Below, piece by piece: positions 1-11,474 of a DNA stretch of 64,000 nt. The number at the start of each line of letters is the position of its first letter. Positions within the stretch are counted from its first letter, which is position 1. The translations under genes and the position numbers were made by a program. Origin of the DNA: Saccharum officinarum (Eukaryota; Streptophyta; Magnoliopsida; Poales; Poaceae). The notes under the pieces were generated by a model, which was not told the origin of the DNA, did not search any database, and saw only the letters and a list, made by a program, of their open reading frames with translations. Location of the stretch: the NCBI GenBank assembly GCA_020631735.1, contig CM036162.1:91870401-91934400 (forward strand). Reading direction: 5' to 3'.

Positions 1-13
1 ACGCGTCGTTGCT

Positions 14-284
14 GACCACCGCGTCTAGTCCCGGCGTTCACCAGTGCGTCCGGTCATTCTCGAAGATTTTCTTTAAGATCTCTAACCGGACGCTGCATCG
101 GACGCGCAGTTGCTGACCACCGCGTCCGGTCATCCGTTTTAGTCTTCCGGGCAATTCATGACCGGACTCTGTCAGCGTCTGATCGTGCATAATCGGACAC
201 GTCCGGTCATTCTAGGAGCTTACTGGACTATGACCGGACGGTGCCTCCACCGTGTCCGGTCATGCGACCACCGCGTCCGGTCAT
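14..284. repeat. Array of CCGGACGCGTCCGG-type palindromic motifs
   Basis: About eight diverged copies or half-copies of a GC-rich motif related to the 20-bp palindrome TGACCGGACGCGTCCGGTCA lie here, with spacers of irregular length. The same motif is clustered at 4458-4878, 20391-20810 and 43748-44258, in each case inside an LTR. The irregular spacing and divergence exclude a CRISPR array. The segment may be the U3-like part of an upstream or truncated LTR, but no TG...CA boundary is visible before the window starts. Confidence 0.7.
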
Positions 285-1209
285 CGCGCGAAAAACGGAT
301 CTCACCCTTTTTAACCGTACGTTCGGATCTCGTGTTTTCCTCTTTCTTCTCGATCCACAGCCGCTCCGAACCCTAGCCACCTCGCCGGAATCTCGAGTGC
401 CACCGGAGCTGCCCGCAGCCCAGTGCCGCTGCGCCGCCGTAGCCAAGCCGCAGCCGTGCGCTACCGCCCCACGCGCCACCACAGCCGCCCTGCGCGCCAC
501 AGTAGCCGTGCGTAGCCGTCCCGCGCGCCACTGCAGCCGCCCTATGCCACCGTCCCTCGCGCCACCAGAGCCACCGGAGCCGCTCCACGCACCACCACGC
601 CCGAGCCCCACCGTCTCATGCCCATGTTCTCTGCCGCGCACGCGCCACTGCACCGAGGTCCGTGCCCGCTGCCGCGAAGACCTGATTCTAGGAAACCTAA
701 CCCTAGTCTTGCGAAGAATCATTCTTCGTCGAAGTTTTTTTTTTCTTTCGCGAGTTTCTGTCTCCGCGAGCGTCTCGGTCTCCGCAAGGTGACGTTTTTG
801 CCTTGGATTAGGATTTGCCATTGAATTTCCGGTGAATTACTAATGCAATCTTTGATCTCATCGGTACTCCAGGGTTTCGATCGTCGTTTCTGTGTAACCC
901 TAGCGTGTTGAGATCATCTTCCGTTCTTCGGAACTTCACTCATCCGAGGTAGCTATCGTGGTCCATTCATATCTTATCTAATATGCTTACTTTCATTAGG
1001 ATCTTACTCATCTATTAGATAATATATGTTGCTTATAGTAGATCCATCTATTCTATCATTTCAGTTTGTCCTGTCGGTGCTGTGTGTGTCAGGTGATCAG
1101 TTGTGAATCCAAGGCCAAGCCTACGGATACAGATTGAGGCCAAGCCTCACGAGTGTTAGTTCATCATTTGTTACTGTCCAATTTTTCTCAGATACAACAG
1201 TTTGTCAGT
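285..1209 (+). other. Leader region of the non-autonomous retroelement
   Basis: A C-rich, low-complexity stretch built on GCCGCC/GCAGCC repeats (about 360-620) is followed by gene-like leader DNA containing AACCCTAGC words and a possible 3' splice site (TTTCAG near 1063). The open frames here on both strands are products of base composition and look like no protein I know. No primer binding site is visible. I infer a 5' leader, perhaps with an intron, for the ORF that starts at 1210. Confidence 0.4.
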
Positions 1210-3620
1210 ATGGTTCGCTACAAGAATGCTGGTGGTGCACCTAGTGACGGGGACGAGAGTCCTCCTAGGAGGACAGAGGTCGCTCGTGGCAAGCGAGTAA
1301 AGATAGCCGCCAAGAAGAGAAAGAGGACACTCACAGAGGCAGAGGTGGCTCAGGCAGTTGCAGATGCAGCAGAGGCAGCAGAGAGAGGTGGCAGGAGTAG
1401 TGGTATACGTATTGGCGAGAGTCGCTTTCACCTTGAAGGTCGACATCTCAGTACTGAGGCTACCGAAGAGACAGTGGATGCACCTACAGAGCAGCCTACC
1501 GAGGACCCAGAGGAGACTAAGGAGCAGACAGTTCACTCTCCACAGCGTCATCGCTTAGGACGTACGCGAGCTCAGGTGACTCCCAGGCCAGAGGGTCAGC
1601 GTCGTGGAGGTCGTCCACCTCCCAGGGCTCAAGGTCACCCCCCAGTTGAGCACTTTGACCTTAGGGGAGCTACAGCTAGACAGGTTCAGGCCCTCAGGTT
1701 CGTTGAGGTCACTCGGTGGTTCCCACCTCAGCGGGATCCCCGGGCTTCAGAGGGTTTCTACACATCTCTGCACGAGGACTTCTATAGAGCATATGTCGAC
1801 AGCGGGATTGCTTTCAGACCTCAGAGAGTCTGTCGACTGGAGGCCTTAGTTGAGGTGGTTGGTGAGCAGCTCCATCCACATCTATCCTTTCTATTAGGAT
1901 TGTCAGATCTTCTTGGACGGACTAGAGCATACTGCGGGACCTGGGTTAGAGAGTTCTATTCTTCACTTTGGATTGATCCAGCACATGAGTTCATTCAATT
2001 TGCATTCAGAGGCCGTGACCGCAGACTATACAGCACTAGGATACAGGAGATCCTCAGACTCCCAGCTTCAGAGACGAAGATACACCAGCTGTGTTTTGGA
2101 CAGACTGCACCTCCGAGACACCCTCATGGCTGGATAGTGCCCCCTACCGACATGATCAGACCCTGCTTCCGTGAGCCTTTTGGCGAGGGGTCTTGATGTA
2201 CACCTGCCAGCCTGACACCGCTAGCCAGAGTACTTGATGCTATTGTGAGGCGGACACTACTTCCAAGGCTTGGATACAGAGAGGGATTGACTCGCATGCA
2301 GCTATGGGTAGTACATCACCTCATCTCACAGACACCGTTTGACCTTTGGGATCTGATGCTATGTGAGATGGAGGACACCTTGGTAGAGGGATTCAAGGGT
2401 CACAGGCAGCTTCCGTATGCTCATTGGATATGTTTTATCATCAGATCTGTGTGTGAACTGCCTGCAGAGATTAGAGCAGAGATATCTGATACCACTATAG
2501 CTTTTCCAGAGTATGACATTCGATAGCTGTGGGCATCAGTTACCAGAGAGCAGGCACCTGGCCTAGGACAGCGTCAGAGGCCAGAGGTACCAGAGATAGC
2601 TGTTGAGCAGGATGAGACCGTTCAGGGTCTTGCTGAGGCCGAGTTAGCAGATCTTGATGCTCAGCCAGCTGATCCAGTCGAGGATGTTGCTACTGACAGC
2701 ACAGATGAGGATTACCAGCCCATCCCCCGGTACCGCTCTCCTCGGCCTCATGACCATAAGGCCGGTGGTTCAGGCTCAGCCTCCCGCTCAGACCCAGCCA
2801 TGGTGGCTATTCTTGAGAGGCTGACCCAGGCCCAGGAGAGACAAGAGGTTCAGATGCAGAGACAGGCTCAGGACACAGCTGCCACATTCGCTCAGATTCA
2901 GGCTCGTCAGGACGAGTTCCAGAGGCAGCAGCTAGAGTTTTAGAGACAGCAGTTCGAGATACAGAGGCAACAGGCAGCCACCCAGCAGCAGTATCTAGAG
3001 CTCCTGCGACACCTTGTCACTATTTGGGTACCTCCACCATCGTCTATCCTAACTCTAGCACTACAGTCCAGTGGACCTCAGAGTCAGGGACAGCCGAGTT
3101 TTTAGTACACCTCTCCCCAGCAGCAGGTGCCTCAGACGTTTCAGTCTCCGAGCTACACTCCTATATAGATAGGGTTCACTCCACCAGCTCAGCCGAGACC
3201 TCACCTCCTCTCAGGCACTCTGTTCCCTGACTTCAGTGCCACCTATAGTGAGCTGACTGGACAGCCGACACCTTCTTACACCACTTTTATGACCACTTCA
3301 GAGATGTCAGCTTCAGAGACTGCTGTTCTTCCAGTGTCAGGGGCTACACTACAGAGACTGTGCCATCCTCAGTTGCTTCGACAGATCCTCCTACCCTTGG
3401 TGTCTTTCAGGCTCAGGCGACAATGACTGCTTCTATTGTTGCTACTACACCTTCAGTTACTGCACCTATTCTACAGACCCAGACCGCTTCACTGCCACGT
3501 CTATCTACAGAGGGTCAGCCTGACAGTTTAGAGTCTGAGGAGGACACTTCACAGTTCATGATCACTCCGCGCTCCTCGGCACCCAACTCGACAGCTTCTG
3601 TTCCTCCGTTAGATCCTTAG
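1210..3620 (+). pseudogene. Decayed plant-transposon-protein ORF (retroelement gag-like)
   Basis: The frame starts at ATG 1210 (MVRYKNAGG...) with a basic, low-complexity N-terminus. A conserved-looking block of about 160 residues follows (roughly 1730-2170), with the FYTSLHEDFYRAYVDSG and WVREFYSSLW signatures of the 'putative plant transposon protein' family found in grass retroelements. A Gln-rich coiled-coil region (about 2800-3000) and a Ser/Thr/Pro-rich tail complete it. The frame is interrupted by TGA at 2194, TAG at 2524, TAG at 2941 and TAG at 3103, and the tail (3360-3620) is in another frame. Most stops sit where a Gln or Arg codon would fit, as expected from deamination of methylated cytosine. 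No reverse transcriptase or integrase is present, so the element is non-autonomous. The family assignment rests on remembered sequence style; no search was run. Confidence 0.6.
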
Positions 3621-4018
3621 ATTAGTTTTTGGCGTTTGATGCCAAAGGGGGAGAGACCGTAGATTCAGGGGGAGTGTTTGATAGAGGGTTTCGTTTTCTT
3701 GTGTGCCACATTCATGCATCATGTTTATTTTCTCGCCCTGCATTGTGTGACTATGAGTTCGTGAGTTTATATCATATCATGTCACTTATTTGTGTTTAGC
3801 TCATAAGGTTGTGCTTCCGTGCCTTACTCCGATTTCATATGAGCTATGTTCTATGTGTACTAACTCTTCATGTTTTATCTTATGAGTACACTTAGTTGGC
3901 TTGAAACACATAAGTAATTACTAACCTCTTGTGCTTATGTGAACCAAGCATGATCGAAAACCTCAACTTATAACTTCTGAATCTAAGTGTTGTCATCAAT
4001 CATCAAAAAGGGGGAGAT
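3621..4018 (+). other. 3' untranslated region with two polypurine tracts
   Basis: Non-coding. One purine run (CAAAGGGGGAGAG) lies at about 3645 and a second (CAAAAAGGGGGAGA) immediately before 4019. The second is the polypurine tract that primes plus-strand synthesis at the start of the 3' LTR. The pair of tracts and the sequence around them resemble SIRE/Maximus-type copia elements. Confidence 0.55.
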
Positions 4019-4457
4019 TGAAAGCATCTAGGGCCCGGTGTTGGTTTCGGCAATTGATGACAACGCATTATTACCATGACTAACATGTGTTTTGCAGAAA
4101 TAGTGGTAAGTTAGGTCATGGAGTTGATAACTGCTTTGGGCACTATGGTATTCATGTCCCTTGATGGAAATCGTTTCGGTTTTTAAAGGATCAACAACAA
4201 GATTAAGGACGATTAGTTCCGGATGTCAAGGTGTTGAGTTACATCCGAAATAGTCATTAGGATCTTTGTTTCTTCCTTTGACCGTACTATAAAGGGGGGC
4301 ATGAGCGAGTAGCTTGACCTAGGTGAGTCTTTTGTTTAGGTGTGGTGCACACTTGTCAAACTTAGCACTAGGTAGCTCTAGAAAAGCTCAAAGTTCAGTT
4401 GGAAGCAACTTGGTTCAAGTTGTGTCGCGTTTAGAAGTCGTTTGAGCAGTTTACCCT

Positions 4458-4878
4458 TGACCGGACGCGGTCTTTGTCATGACCGGACGCGTCCGGTCAG
4501 TACTAATAAGTCACTGCGTCGTTAACTGATTGACCAGACGCGGTCCTTGAGAGGACCGGACGCGGTGGTCAGTCTGACACGTGTTTCAGAGGGTAAAGGT
4601 GTAATCGGACGCGACTGTGAAGTGATCGGATGCGTCCGGTCACATTCCAGTAAGGTCCCAAGCTGACCAGACATGTCCGGTCATCTATGATCGGACACGG
4701 TCGAGCGTCAGGTCAAAGTTCAGTTAGGTTCTTGCATGATCGGACACGTCCGGTCATCCCTGACCGGCGCGTCCAGTCATCTCTGACCGACGCGTCTGGT
4801 CACTCAGCGCTGACTTTTGGTTTTCGACCGTTACACTCGACCGGCGCGTCCGGTCATGTCGACCAGTGCGTCCGGTCA
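4458..4878. repeat. Palindromic CCGGACGCGTCCGG array in the LTR
   Basis: Roughly thirteen diverged copies occur in 420 bases, one of them the perfect palindrome TGACCGGACGCGTCCGGTCA at 4480-4499. The array lies just upstream of the LTR TATA box, the position of U3 enhancers. It is CpG-rich, with many CG-to-TG/CA variants (for example ACATGTCC for ACGCGTCC), as expected of methylated DNA. Confidence 0.8.
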
Positions 4879-4929
4879 GTACGAGTTTTGCTGATTTGGT
4901 AGGTAATGGTTGGATTTATCTGAGGGGTG

Positions 4930-4937
4930 TATAAATA
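4930..4937 (+). promoter_or_regulatory. TATA box of the host LTR
   Basis: TATAAATA, about 50 bases after the motif array and followed by a C-rich start-like stretch. This is a normal U3/R layout; the same box is at 20860-20867 in the second copy. Confidence 0.55.
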
Positions 4938-5613
4938 CATCCCCTCCACCTCTTTTAGAGGTCTCTTGCTCATTTGTTCAGCTGAGAAACACATTTGGAG
5001 TGCAAGGGAGTGCAAGAGCCCTAGTGAGGATAGTGATTTGAGAATCAAAGGTTGAGATTCCTCACTAGTGACAAGAGTGTAGCAAGTGTGCATCCATCTT
5101 CTCATTAGGCTTGTTGTGGTCAAGTGAGAGTTCTAGCTTGTTACTCTTGGTGATCGCCATCACCTAGACGGTTTGGTGGTGATTAGGAGTTTGGTGATCA
5201 TCCGACGAGCTTGTGGGTGACCCAACTCATATTGTGAGCGGTTTTGGGTGATTCGCCGTGACGGAGTGTCGAAGAATCAACCTGTAGAGAGCACTTGATC
5301 CTTGCGCGGATCAAGGGGGAGCTACACCCTTGCGTGGGTGCTCCAACGAGGACTAGTGGGGAGTGGCAACTCTCCGATACCTCGGCAAAACATCGCTGTG
5401 TTCCTAACCCTTACTTTCAAGCATTTACTTTTACGTATTACTTTCATTGCTTGTTTACTTTCCTAGAATTGCCATGCTAGTCTAGGATTGGAACTTAGGG
5501 TGCAGAACTTTTACCGGTAGAATCATAAGGAACACTAGTAGGCACTAGGGGTGAAGTTTGGCTTGTAGGATTTAATTCTTGCAATTAATTTTTAGAAAAG
5601 CCCAATTCACCCC

Positions 5614-8600
5614 TGTAACGGATCAACGTAATTATACGAGATTAAGTAAGAAAATCTTCCACCGAGGCGGTTAATTTATCAAACTTAAACCCGTATAACC
5701 CGAGATTCCGTGAAATCACGAGGGATTTTAAACCAACCAACATACAACCAAGATCGTACTGATTTAGCAGCCACAGTTCACATGATACATAGAGTTCATA
5801 ATAAAAGTGGAGTACATCGGAGTTCGGAATAAAAGTTATTACAACACAGTTCAAAATAACATAGCGGAAGCAAGTAGTTTTACACCCACACTTAGTGCAA
5901 ATACAGTGTCAGTAGATAGTCATGGTCCACAAAAGCAGTAGATAAGACGAACAGAGTGACCCTTGCCCAAGGTCCTAGTTGTCGCCCATCGCCGGATACA
6001 GACAGTTGGAGCAGTACCCATAGTACATCTGACCATCTGCAACAACAATGGGAACAACGCTCTGAGTACGAGAATGTACTCAGCTAGACTTACCCGTCAT
6101 AAACCAGAAATAAAGGACACCAAGGATCATGCAAGACTTTATAGATTGAACTGGCTTGACTCATTTGCGAAAAGCATAAGTTGTTATGAAAAACTATACC
6201 AGTACTGTTTGCATCACTTTTAGTATAACCTATTCAAGCTAGGTAAGCATCTATTGCTAGAACAATCACTTGATTCATCATTAACAATCTAGATTACCAT
6301 ATCAGGTTTAGCATTTCCAATCTCATTCACTTAACCATCAGTATTCCACTAATGTTACTACGATGCCATAGCTCGAGTCAAGTGCTCACTAACCGGGAGC
6401 GACGGCGATTCGAATCGAATTCCTATCCAGCTAGAGATTTATTCCTCACACAAACCATGTTTCCCCCGTCAGGGTCGCATAGATCACCAATGACACTTTC
6501 CAAGAAGCAGCGGGATAACAATCATGGATCGCACTACCCAGGGACCACCCGACTGCCAGGACGCACCTTGGGCTCACTCTTCGCGTCCCCGTTACATCCC
6601 CTTCGACACCAGTCTGCCAACCCGAGTTTATCCCGGCTCGAAAAGTGTCACTAGCTTCGCGGTCGAAAGGTACTTTATTCGGCCAGCTAAATGTGAGGCA
6701 TGCGTTCAACATGACAAGAGGGACGAGCAACGATCGGTCCTTAATTGACATAGACGGAATCACTATAGTCCAAAACCCTATAAGACTCCGCCCGGTCTTC
6801 GTTTATCCATCAATACTTGGTTACTTTTTATGACCACAATTACGGCTAACCATAACCCGGTATCCACCTATAACTCGCAGGTGACAGGAAATCACCCGAC
6901 TTCTACCGGTCTAAGCATGGCTAAGCGATTTACTCGATCCTGACCTAACAGGGTGAAAGATAATTCGGTGGCCAAGGTAATAATGCAACAATGGTTTCAC
7001 TCAACTCCTATAACTTAATACAACAATATATATAACTATAGTTCATGTAGTAAGGAACAACTTTTATAAAATAGGAGACTTAAAATGCTTCGGGGCTTGC
7101 CTTTTTCGAACGAGCTAGGATGGTGGTCGACGCACTCTGGCAGCTCCTCGTCTGACTCTTCCTCCTCAGGCACCTCCTATGCCTGGGGCTCCTGCTGATC
7201 CGTTCAAGCCTGCTCCTCCTGTACTGCTACCTGCGACTCTTCCTGCGATCCTATATGATGCAAGTGCATAAGTAATCATGCGAATGATGCATCGGATTGT
7301 GGTGGAGTGCTTTGATGACATGAGATGCAGATGAGCACATGGAATGAGCAGTTTGAATATAACTATTTTTTCTACAAGGTAGTCAACGTCATCCAAGAAC
7401 ATATACCCTAAAACATGCACCTTATTCTTCTATTACTTAGCCTATCATCTACACATACAAGTAAACCTAAGCTACCAAAGCTTACCAACCTAACTCAATC
7501 ACAACATCAGCAAGACATAAAAATGCTTCAAAGATACACCAAACATATTTTATTTCTCATAAAGAATAATCTTGTATTCCCTATTTAACTAGGGTTACAC
7601 AACAACACCTATTTCTGGTGTAGATAAAAATCTACCAAATTACAGTAGATTACTCTTACCCTAACTAACCTACTACTAAATTTTCATGAGAATTGCCTAT
7701 GTAAAACTGCCTGTACAAAATAAACAAGTTATAGCCTAAATATGAGCATGAAATTATTTTGTACTAGAAAAAGTATCAAACAACAGATTTCACATTTTTC
7801 CTATGTTACTAACAGTAAACTAACATACTACAAAAATTATCACATGTATGTTCTATACAAATTTAGCCTTCTACTAAAAATAACAAAGATTATCAACTAA
7901 AAGCATTTGAACTACACTTCAAAAATTTCTCACAGAACATGCTTCACTAATATTTTTCCTAGAAAGTGCATCACTAATAAAGATTAAAGCAATAAGAATC
8001 ACATTTTTCCCTTCATTATTTTATTTACTACATATTTTCTAAGATATCAGCATTTATAGCAATTAAATAAATTTGCACAGTAAAGTGTTACAAAAATAAT
8101 ATGAGATATTTTTAAACTGTAGATCTATTCAAGAGGAACATTTCAAACTTTGTTTCATGATTTTTGGAGCTATAAATTATACACAAACATTTTCCAAGTA
8201 TTTTCTTTTCCCAAAACAAAATAGAAATTCAAAACGAAATTTGGAAATCGTTTAACGGGCCAGCCCACTTGAAACCACCGGCCCACGGCCGTTTTCAGCC
8301 GGAGTGCCGCGCGGGAAAAAGAGAGGCGGCCCGGCTCGGTGGTTCGGCCCAAGGCCGTTTTGCCCAGAGAGCAAAGAGGGGGGAAGCGCGGGGCGCGGCC
8401 ACGGGTGCCGGCGTCCCGACGTCGCGGGGGCGAAACGGTGGTCGCCGTCGGCCAACGGCCGTCCTCCGGCTCTGAGTTACAACCCCGAGCACGCATGGCT
8501 CCCGTGCAAGGATGGCGAGCACGATCGCGCGAAGCAAGGGAAGAAAGAGGGAGCGAGGGCGTCAGTGGCGGAGCTCGAGCCCGACGGTCGGCGACGGTGG

Positions 8601-9544
8601 CGCGCGCGGGAAAAAGAGAAATTGAGCCTCACCGTCGTCGAACAAGGGATACCGAGCCCCGTTCGGAGAAGAGGAGAAAGTGGCGGAGCCGGTGGCGAGA
8701 CGAATCGGGAGGTGGCGCGGCCGTTGAGCGGGAACAGCGGTGTTCGTCTCGGGCGGAGCGGCGGTGGCGCGAGGATGCGGGAGCGGTGGCTGCTGCTGCT
8801 CGCGCGAAGCCGAGAAGGGCGAAGTGATGGGGAGTGAGACTGAGGGAGGAGCGGGTGCAGCTTTAGGGCGCGTGGCGCGGCCGGTGGAGCCCACGGCTCG
8901 CCACCCGTACGCCGGAGACGGCGAGCGGCAGCCACGCGGCGGCCACGGCCTGAGCGCGGCGTGCGCTGGCGCAGGCGCATGTGCGCGCGGGGAGGGGAGC
9001 GGGCCAGGCCGGCGTCTGCTCACGGGCCGAAAGGGAAGCCGCGGCCCACTAAAATGAGAAACCGTTTTTCTTTTATAAATTAAATTATCAGATTTCTCTA
9101 TTTGTTTTAAGTTTGAATTTGAAGATGAAAAAGAGGTTTTCAGAACTTTTGCCCAAAATAAAAGTTGTTCAAAATTTAATTCTCTGCAACTTTCATGTAG
9201 GGCACTTTTCAAAATTCTCAATAGATTTTGAATTTAGGATATAAAGCTAAATTTTTAAGTAAAAATTTATTTTTCAAAATATTTTTAAAAGCAAAAATTT
9301 GAAGGAATTTGAATTCAAGAGTTGCTCCAAAAATCATGTTTATTTATTCTAGATTATCTAAAATTGTAGCTACACAAAGTTTCACCACTCTTTAGCACTT
9401 AAATGCAGAATTTAGGTTTTGAGTAATTGTTTTTCAACTTTAAATTTAAAAGGGTCTATATTGCATGCAATGATAACCATGTATGAGATGATTATTACTA
9501 ATGCTTTGGATGCTAATGCATGCTTAACACCCAGGGGTGTTACA
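5614..9544 (-). repeat. Left LTR (element 3' LTR) of gypsy copy 1
   Basis: 3931 bp, bounded on the + strand by TGTAACGGATC and GGGTGTTACA. It is mostly AT-rich, with a sharply bounded GC-rich block at about 8255-9050. Open frames inside it on both strands follow base composition and are not genes. Confidence 0.9.
8255..9050. other. GC-rich island inside the LTR
   Basis: About 800 bases of very G+C-rich, CpG-dense DNA between AT-rich flanks. Long open frames occur in several frames on both strands, with no recognisable domain. Matching blocks are at about 24175-24965 and, with internal deletions, 34545-35275. I infer an LTR regulatory island or an old captured gene fragment. Confidence 0.6.
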
Positions 9545-9558
9545 GCCCTCCCCCTTAT
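9545..9558 (-). promoter_or_regulatory. Polypurine tract, gypsy copy 1
   Basis: On the minus strand ATAAGGGGGAGGGC directly abuts the LTR start TGTAACACCCC, the expected plus-strand primer site. The same tract is at 25458-25471 in copy 2. Confidence 0.8.
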
Positions 9559-9674
9559 AAGAATCTCGTCTCGAGATTTTGAGTTACGAACCATTTATCG
9601 TAAAAATCTTTATACGCGGTTTGAAGATATTCTCCCGTTTCCCATGAAGCATCACTCTCATCATGATGGCTCCA

Positions 9675-10211
9675 CTAAATCTTGTAGGTTGTTACCACTC
9701 TATTCCGAGTGACTCGGTCCTTTGTATCCATAACTCGAACCGGTTGTTCACGATATTCCAAGTCCGCCTTGATCCGAATACCCTGCGGTTCTATTCTCTC
9801 TTCCGGAACACGCAAACATTTCTTCAACTGGGATACGTGAAAGACGGGAAAGATCGAACTCATCCCTTCTGGCAATTGCAACTTGTACGCCACGGGACCC
9901 TTTTTTTCTATGATCTGGTATGGTCCGATATATCTAGCAGACAGTTTCTGCTTGACTCCAAACCGTTTCTTCTTTATGGGGGTAACCTTCAAATAGACAT
10001 AGTCACCCACTTGGAAATCCAATGGTCTCCTTCTCTTATCTGCATAACTCTTCTGACGGGACTGTGCAGCTTGCATGTTTTGCCGGATAATACGGACCTT
10101 CTTCTCTGCCTCATTTACAAAATTAATTCCATAAAACCTTCTTTCTCCAGGCTCTACCCAATTTAACGGTGTCCTGCACTTCCTGCCATATAAAGCTTCA
10201 AAAGGTGCCAT
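9675..10211 (-). pseudogene. Integrase C-terminal part with chromodomain-like end, copy 1
   Basis: 178 residues in the same frame as the integrase core, separated from it by one TAA (Gln-type) stop at about 10227. It begins with the MAPFEALYGRKCRTPL motif that follows the core in Tekay-type elements. It then has the GPY/F-like segment (ARYIGPYQIIEK, middle of the piece) and the start of a chromodomain-like tail. A TAG at 9675-9677 stands where Gln is usual; beyond it the WSHHDESDASWE stretch still reads on as the end of the chromodomain-like region. In chromoviruses this region directs integration to heterochromatin. The protein is broken and presumably inactive. Confidence 0.8.
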
Positions 10212-10223
10212 CTTGATACTCTC

Positions 10224-10760
10224 TTAGTAACTGTTGTTGTAAGCGAATTCTGCCAACGGTAACCAGGATTCCCATGAGCCTCTGGATGATAGTACACAAG
10301 CTCTAAGCATATCTTCAAGTACAGCATTAACTCGTTCTGTCTGCCCATCTGTCTGTGGATGGTAAGCCGTACTACGAATCAAACTAGTACCCAAACCTTT
10401 ATGAAGATGTTCCCAAAAATGAGAGGTAAACTGTGAACCACGATCAGACACGATCGTTTTTGGTATACCATGTAATCGGATAATCTCAGCAATATACTTT
10501 TCTGCATATTGAGGAGGTCGGAATGTTGTCTTAACTGGCAGAAAGTGAGCTGTCTTGGTGAGACGATCTACTATTACCCAAATAGAATCATGTCCCTTCT
10601 GTGTGGTGGGAAGACCAGTGATGAAATCCATACTTATATCATCCCATTTCCAATCGGGTACAGACAAGGGTTGCAGAAGTCCTGCAGGTCTCATGTGAAG
10701 AGCTTTAACTCTACAACACATGTCGCAACGAGCAACGTATGCTGCAATTTCTTTTTTCAT
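10224..10760 (-). pseudogene. Integrase catalytic core, copy 1
   Basis: 178 residues in the pol frame. The N-terminal CDMC is the CC half of the HHCC zinc site; the His half is upstream (10782-11450). The catalytic D,D-35-E residues are all visible: Asp in SMDFITGLP, Asp in VSDRGSQFTS and Glu in TDGQTERVN. A TAA stop ends the piece at YNNSY, where Gln is expected, and a TGA (10782-10784) separates it from the part upstream. The core is therefore complete by residue but lies between two stops. Confidence 0.85.
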
Positions 10761-10781
10761 CTTAGTCCACCAATAACGGGG

Positions 10782-11450
10782 TCACAAATCTTGGTACATC
10801 TTACTACTTCCGGGGTGAATAGATAGCTTGGAATGATGGGTCTCATTCATCAACTTGTTCTTAAGCTCTCTATCCTTAGGTACCACCAGGCGATCCTTAA
10901 ACCATAACACTCCTTGGTCATCCAATCGAAAGTGTTTGGTGGGTTCCCTCTTCATCTTCTCCTTGATATGAAAGATTCCCTTATCTGTCTTCTGACCTTC
11001 AATGATTTGGTTTTCCAGAGTACAACTGATCTGAATATTATGCAACACAGCAGGATGTAACAATTTGAACCCTTCTTCAAACAACGGTTGCACATCAATA
11101 GCATGTGATTTTCTGCTCAGTGCATCTGCTACTACATTAGCCTTTCCGGGATGATAATGCACGTTTAGATTATAGTCCTTTATCAGCTCTAACCATCTTC
11201 TCTGTCGCATGTTCAACTCAGATTGGGTAAAAATGTATTTGAGACTCTTATGATCTGTAAAGAGGTTACACACATTACCCATTAGGTAGTGTCTCCAAAT
11301 CTTTAGAGCATGCACTACTGCTGCAAGCTCCAAATCATGTGTAGGATAGTTAACTTCATGCTTCCTCAATTGACGTGAGGCATAGGCAATGACCCTTCCA
11401 TTTTGCATTAGTACACATCCTAACCCATTCTTAGATGCGTCACGGAACAC
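10782..11450 (-). pseudogene. RNase H and integrase zinc-finger start, copy 1
   Basis: 222 residues. RNase H features are the Asp of [11 protein letters not shown], the [21 protein letters not shown] segment and [10 protein letters not shown]. They are followed by the tether ([15 protein letters not shown]) and the histidines of the integrase zinc site ([12 protein letters not shown]). The piece ends in TGA at 10782-10784, where Arg is usual. The same frame is open upstream of the first Met back to the TAA at 11475. Confidence 0.85.
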
Positions 11451-11474
11451 ATCAAATGACTTTTCTATATCCGG

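Larger units (their letters stand above)
4019..5613 (+). repeat. 3' LTR of the host retroelement, interrupted (first copy)
   Basis: The LTR starts TGAAAGCATC directly after a polypurine tract. It carries a motif array (4458-4878) and a TATA box (4930-4937) and runs to ACCCC, where the gypsy element was inserted. In the second copy of the locus the last 25 bases of the LTR, ending CTTTCA, are found at 35775-35799, beyond the gypsy element. This gives a full LTR of about 1.62 kb. The start and the 5' end sequence resemble SIRE-type copia LTRs. No matching 5' LTR is in the window. Confidence 0.7.

Noticed and set aside
14..284. Spaced palindromic repeats resembling a CRISPR array
   Set aside because: Repeats are diverged, spacing is irregular, and the sequence is in plant LTR-type DNA.
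241..821. Open frames of 183 and 197 codons on opposite strands
   Set aside because: Both follow the C-rich GCCGCC-type composition; residues are low-complexity and no domain is visible.
8304..9221. Long open frames on both strands in the LTR GC-rich island (also near 24092-25137 and 34406-35444)
   Set aside because: Absence of stops is a result of high G+C; no domain or codon pattern, and the frames overlap on both strands.
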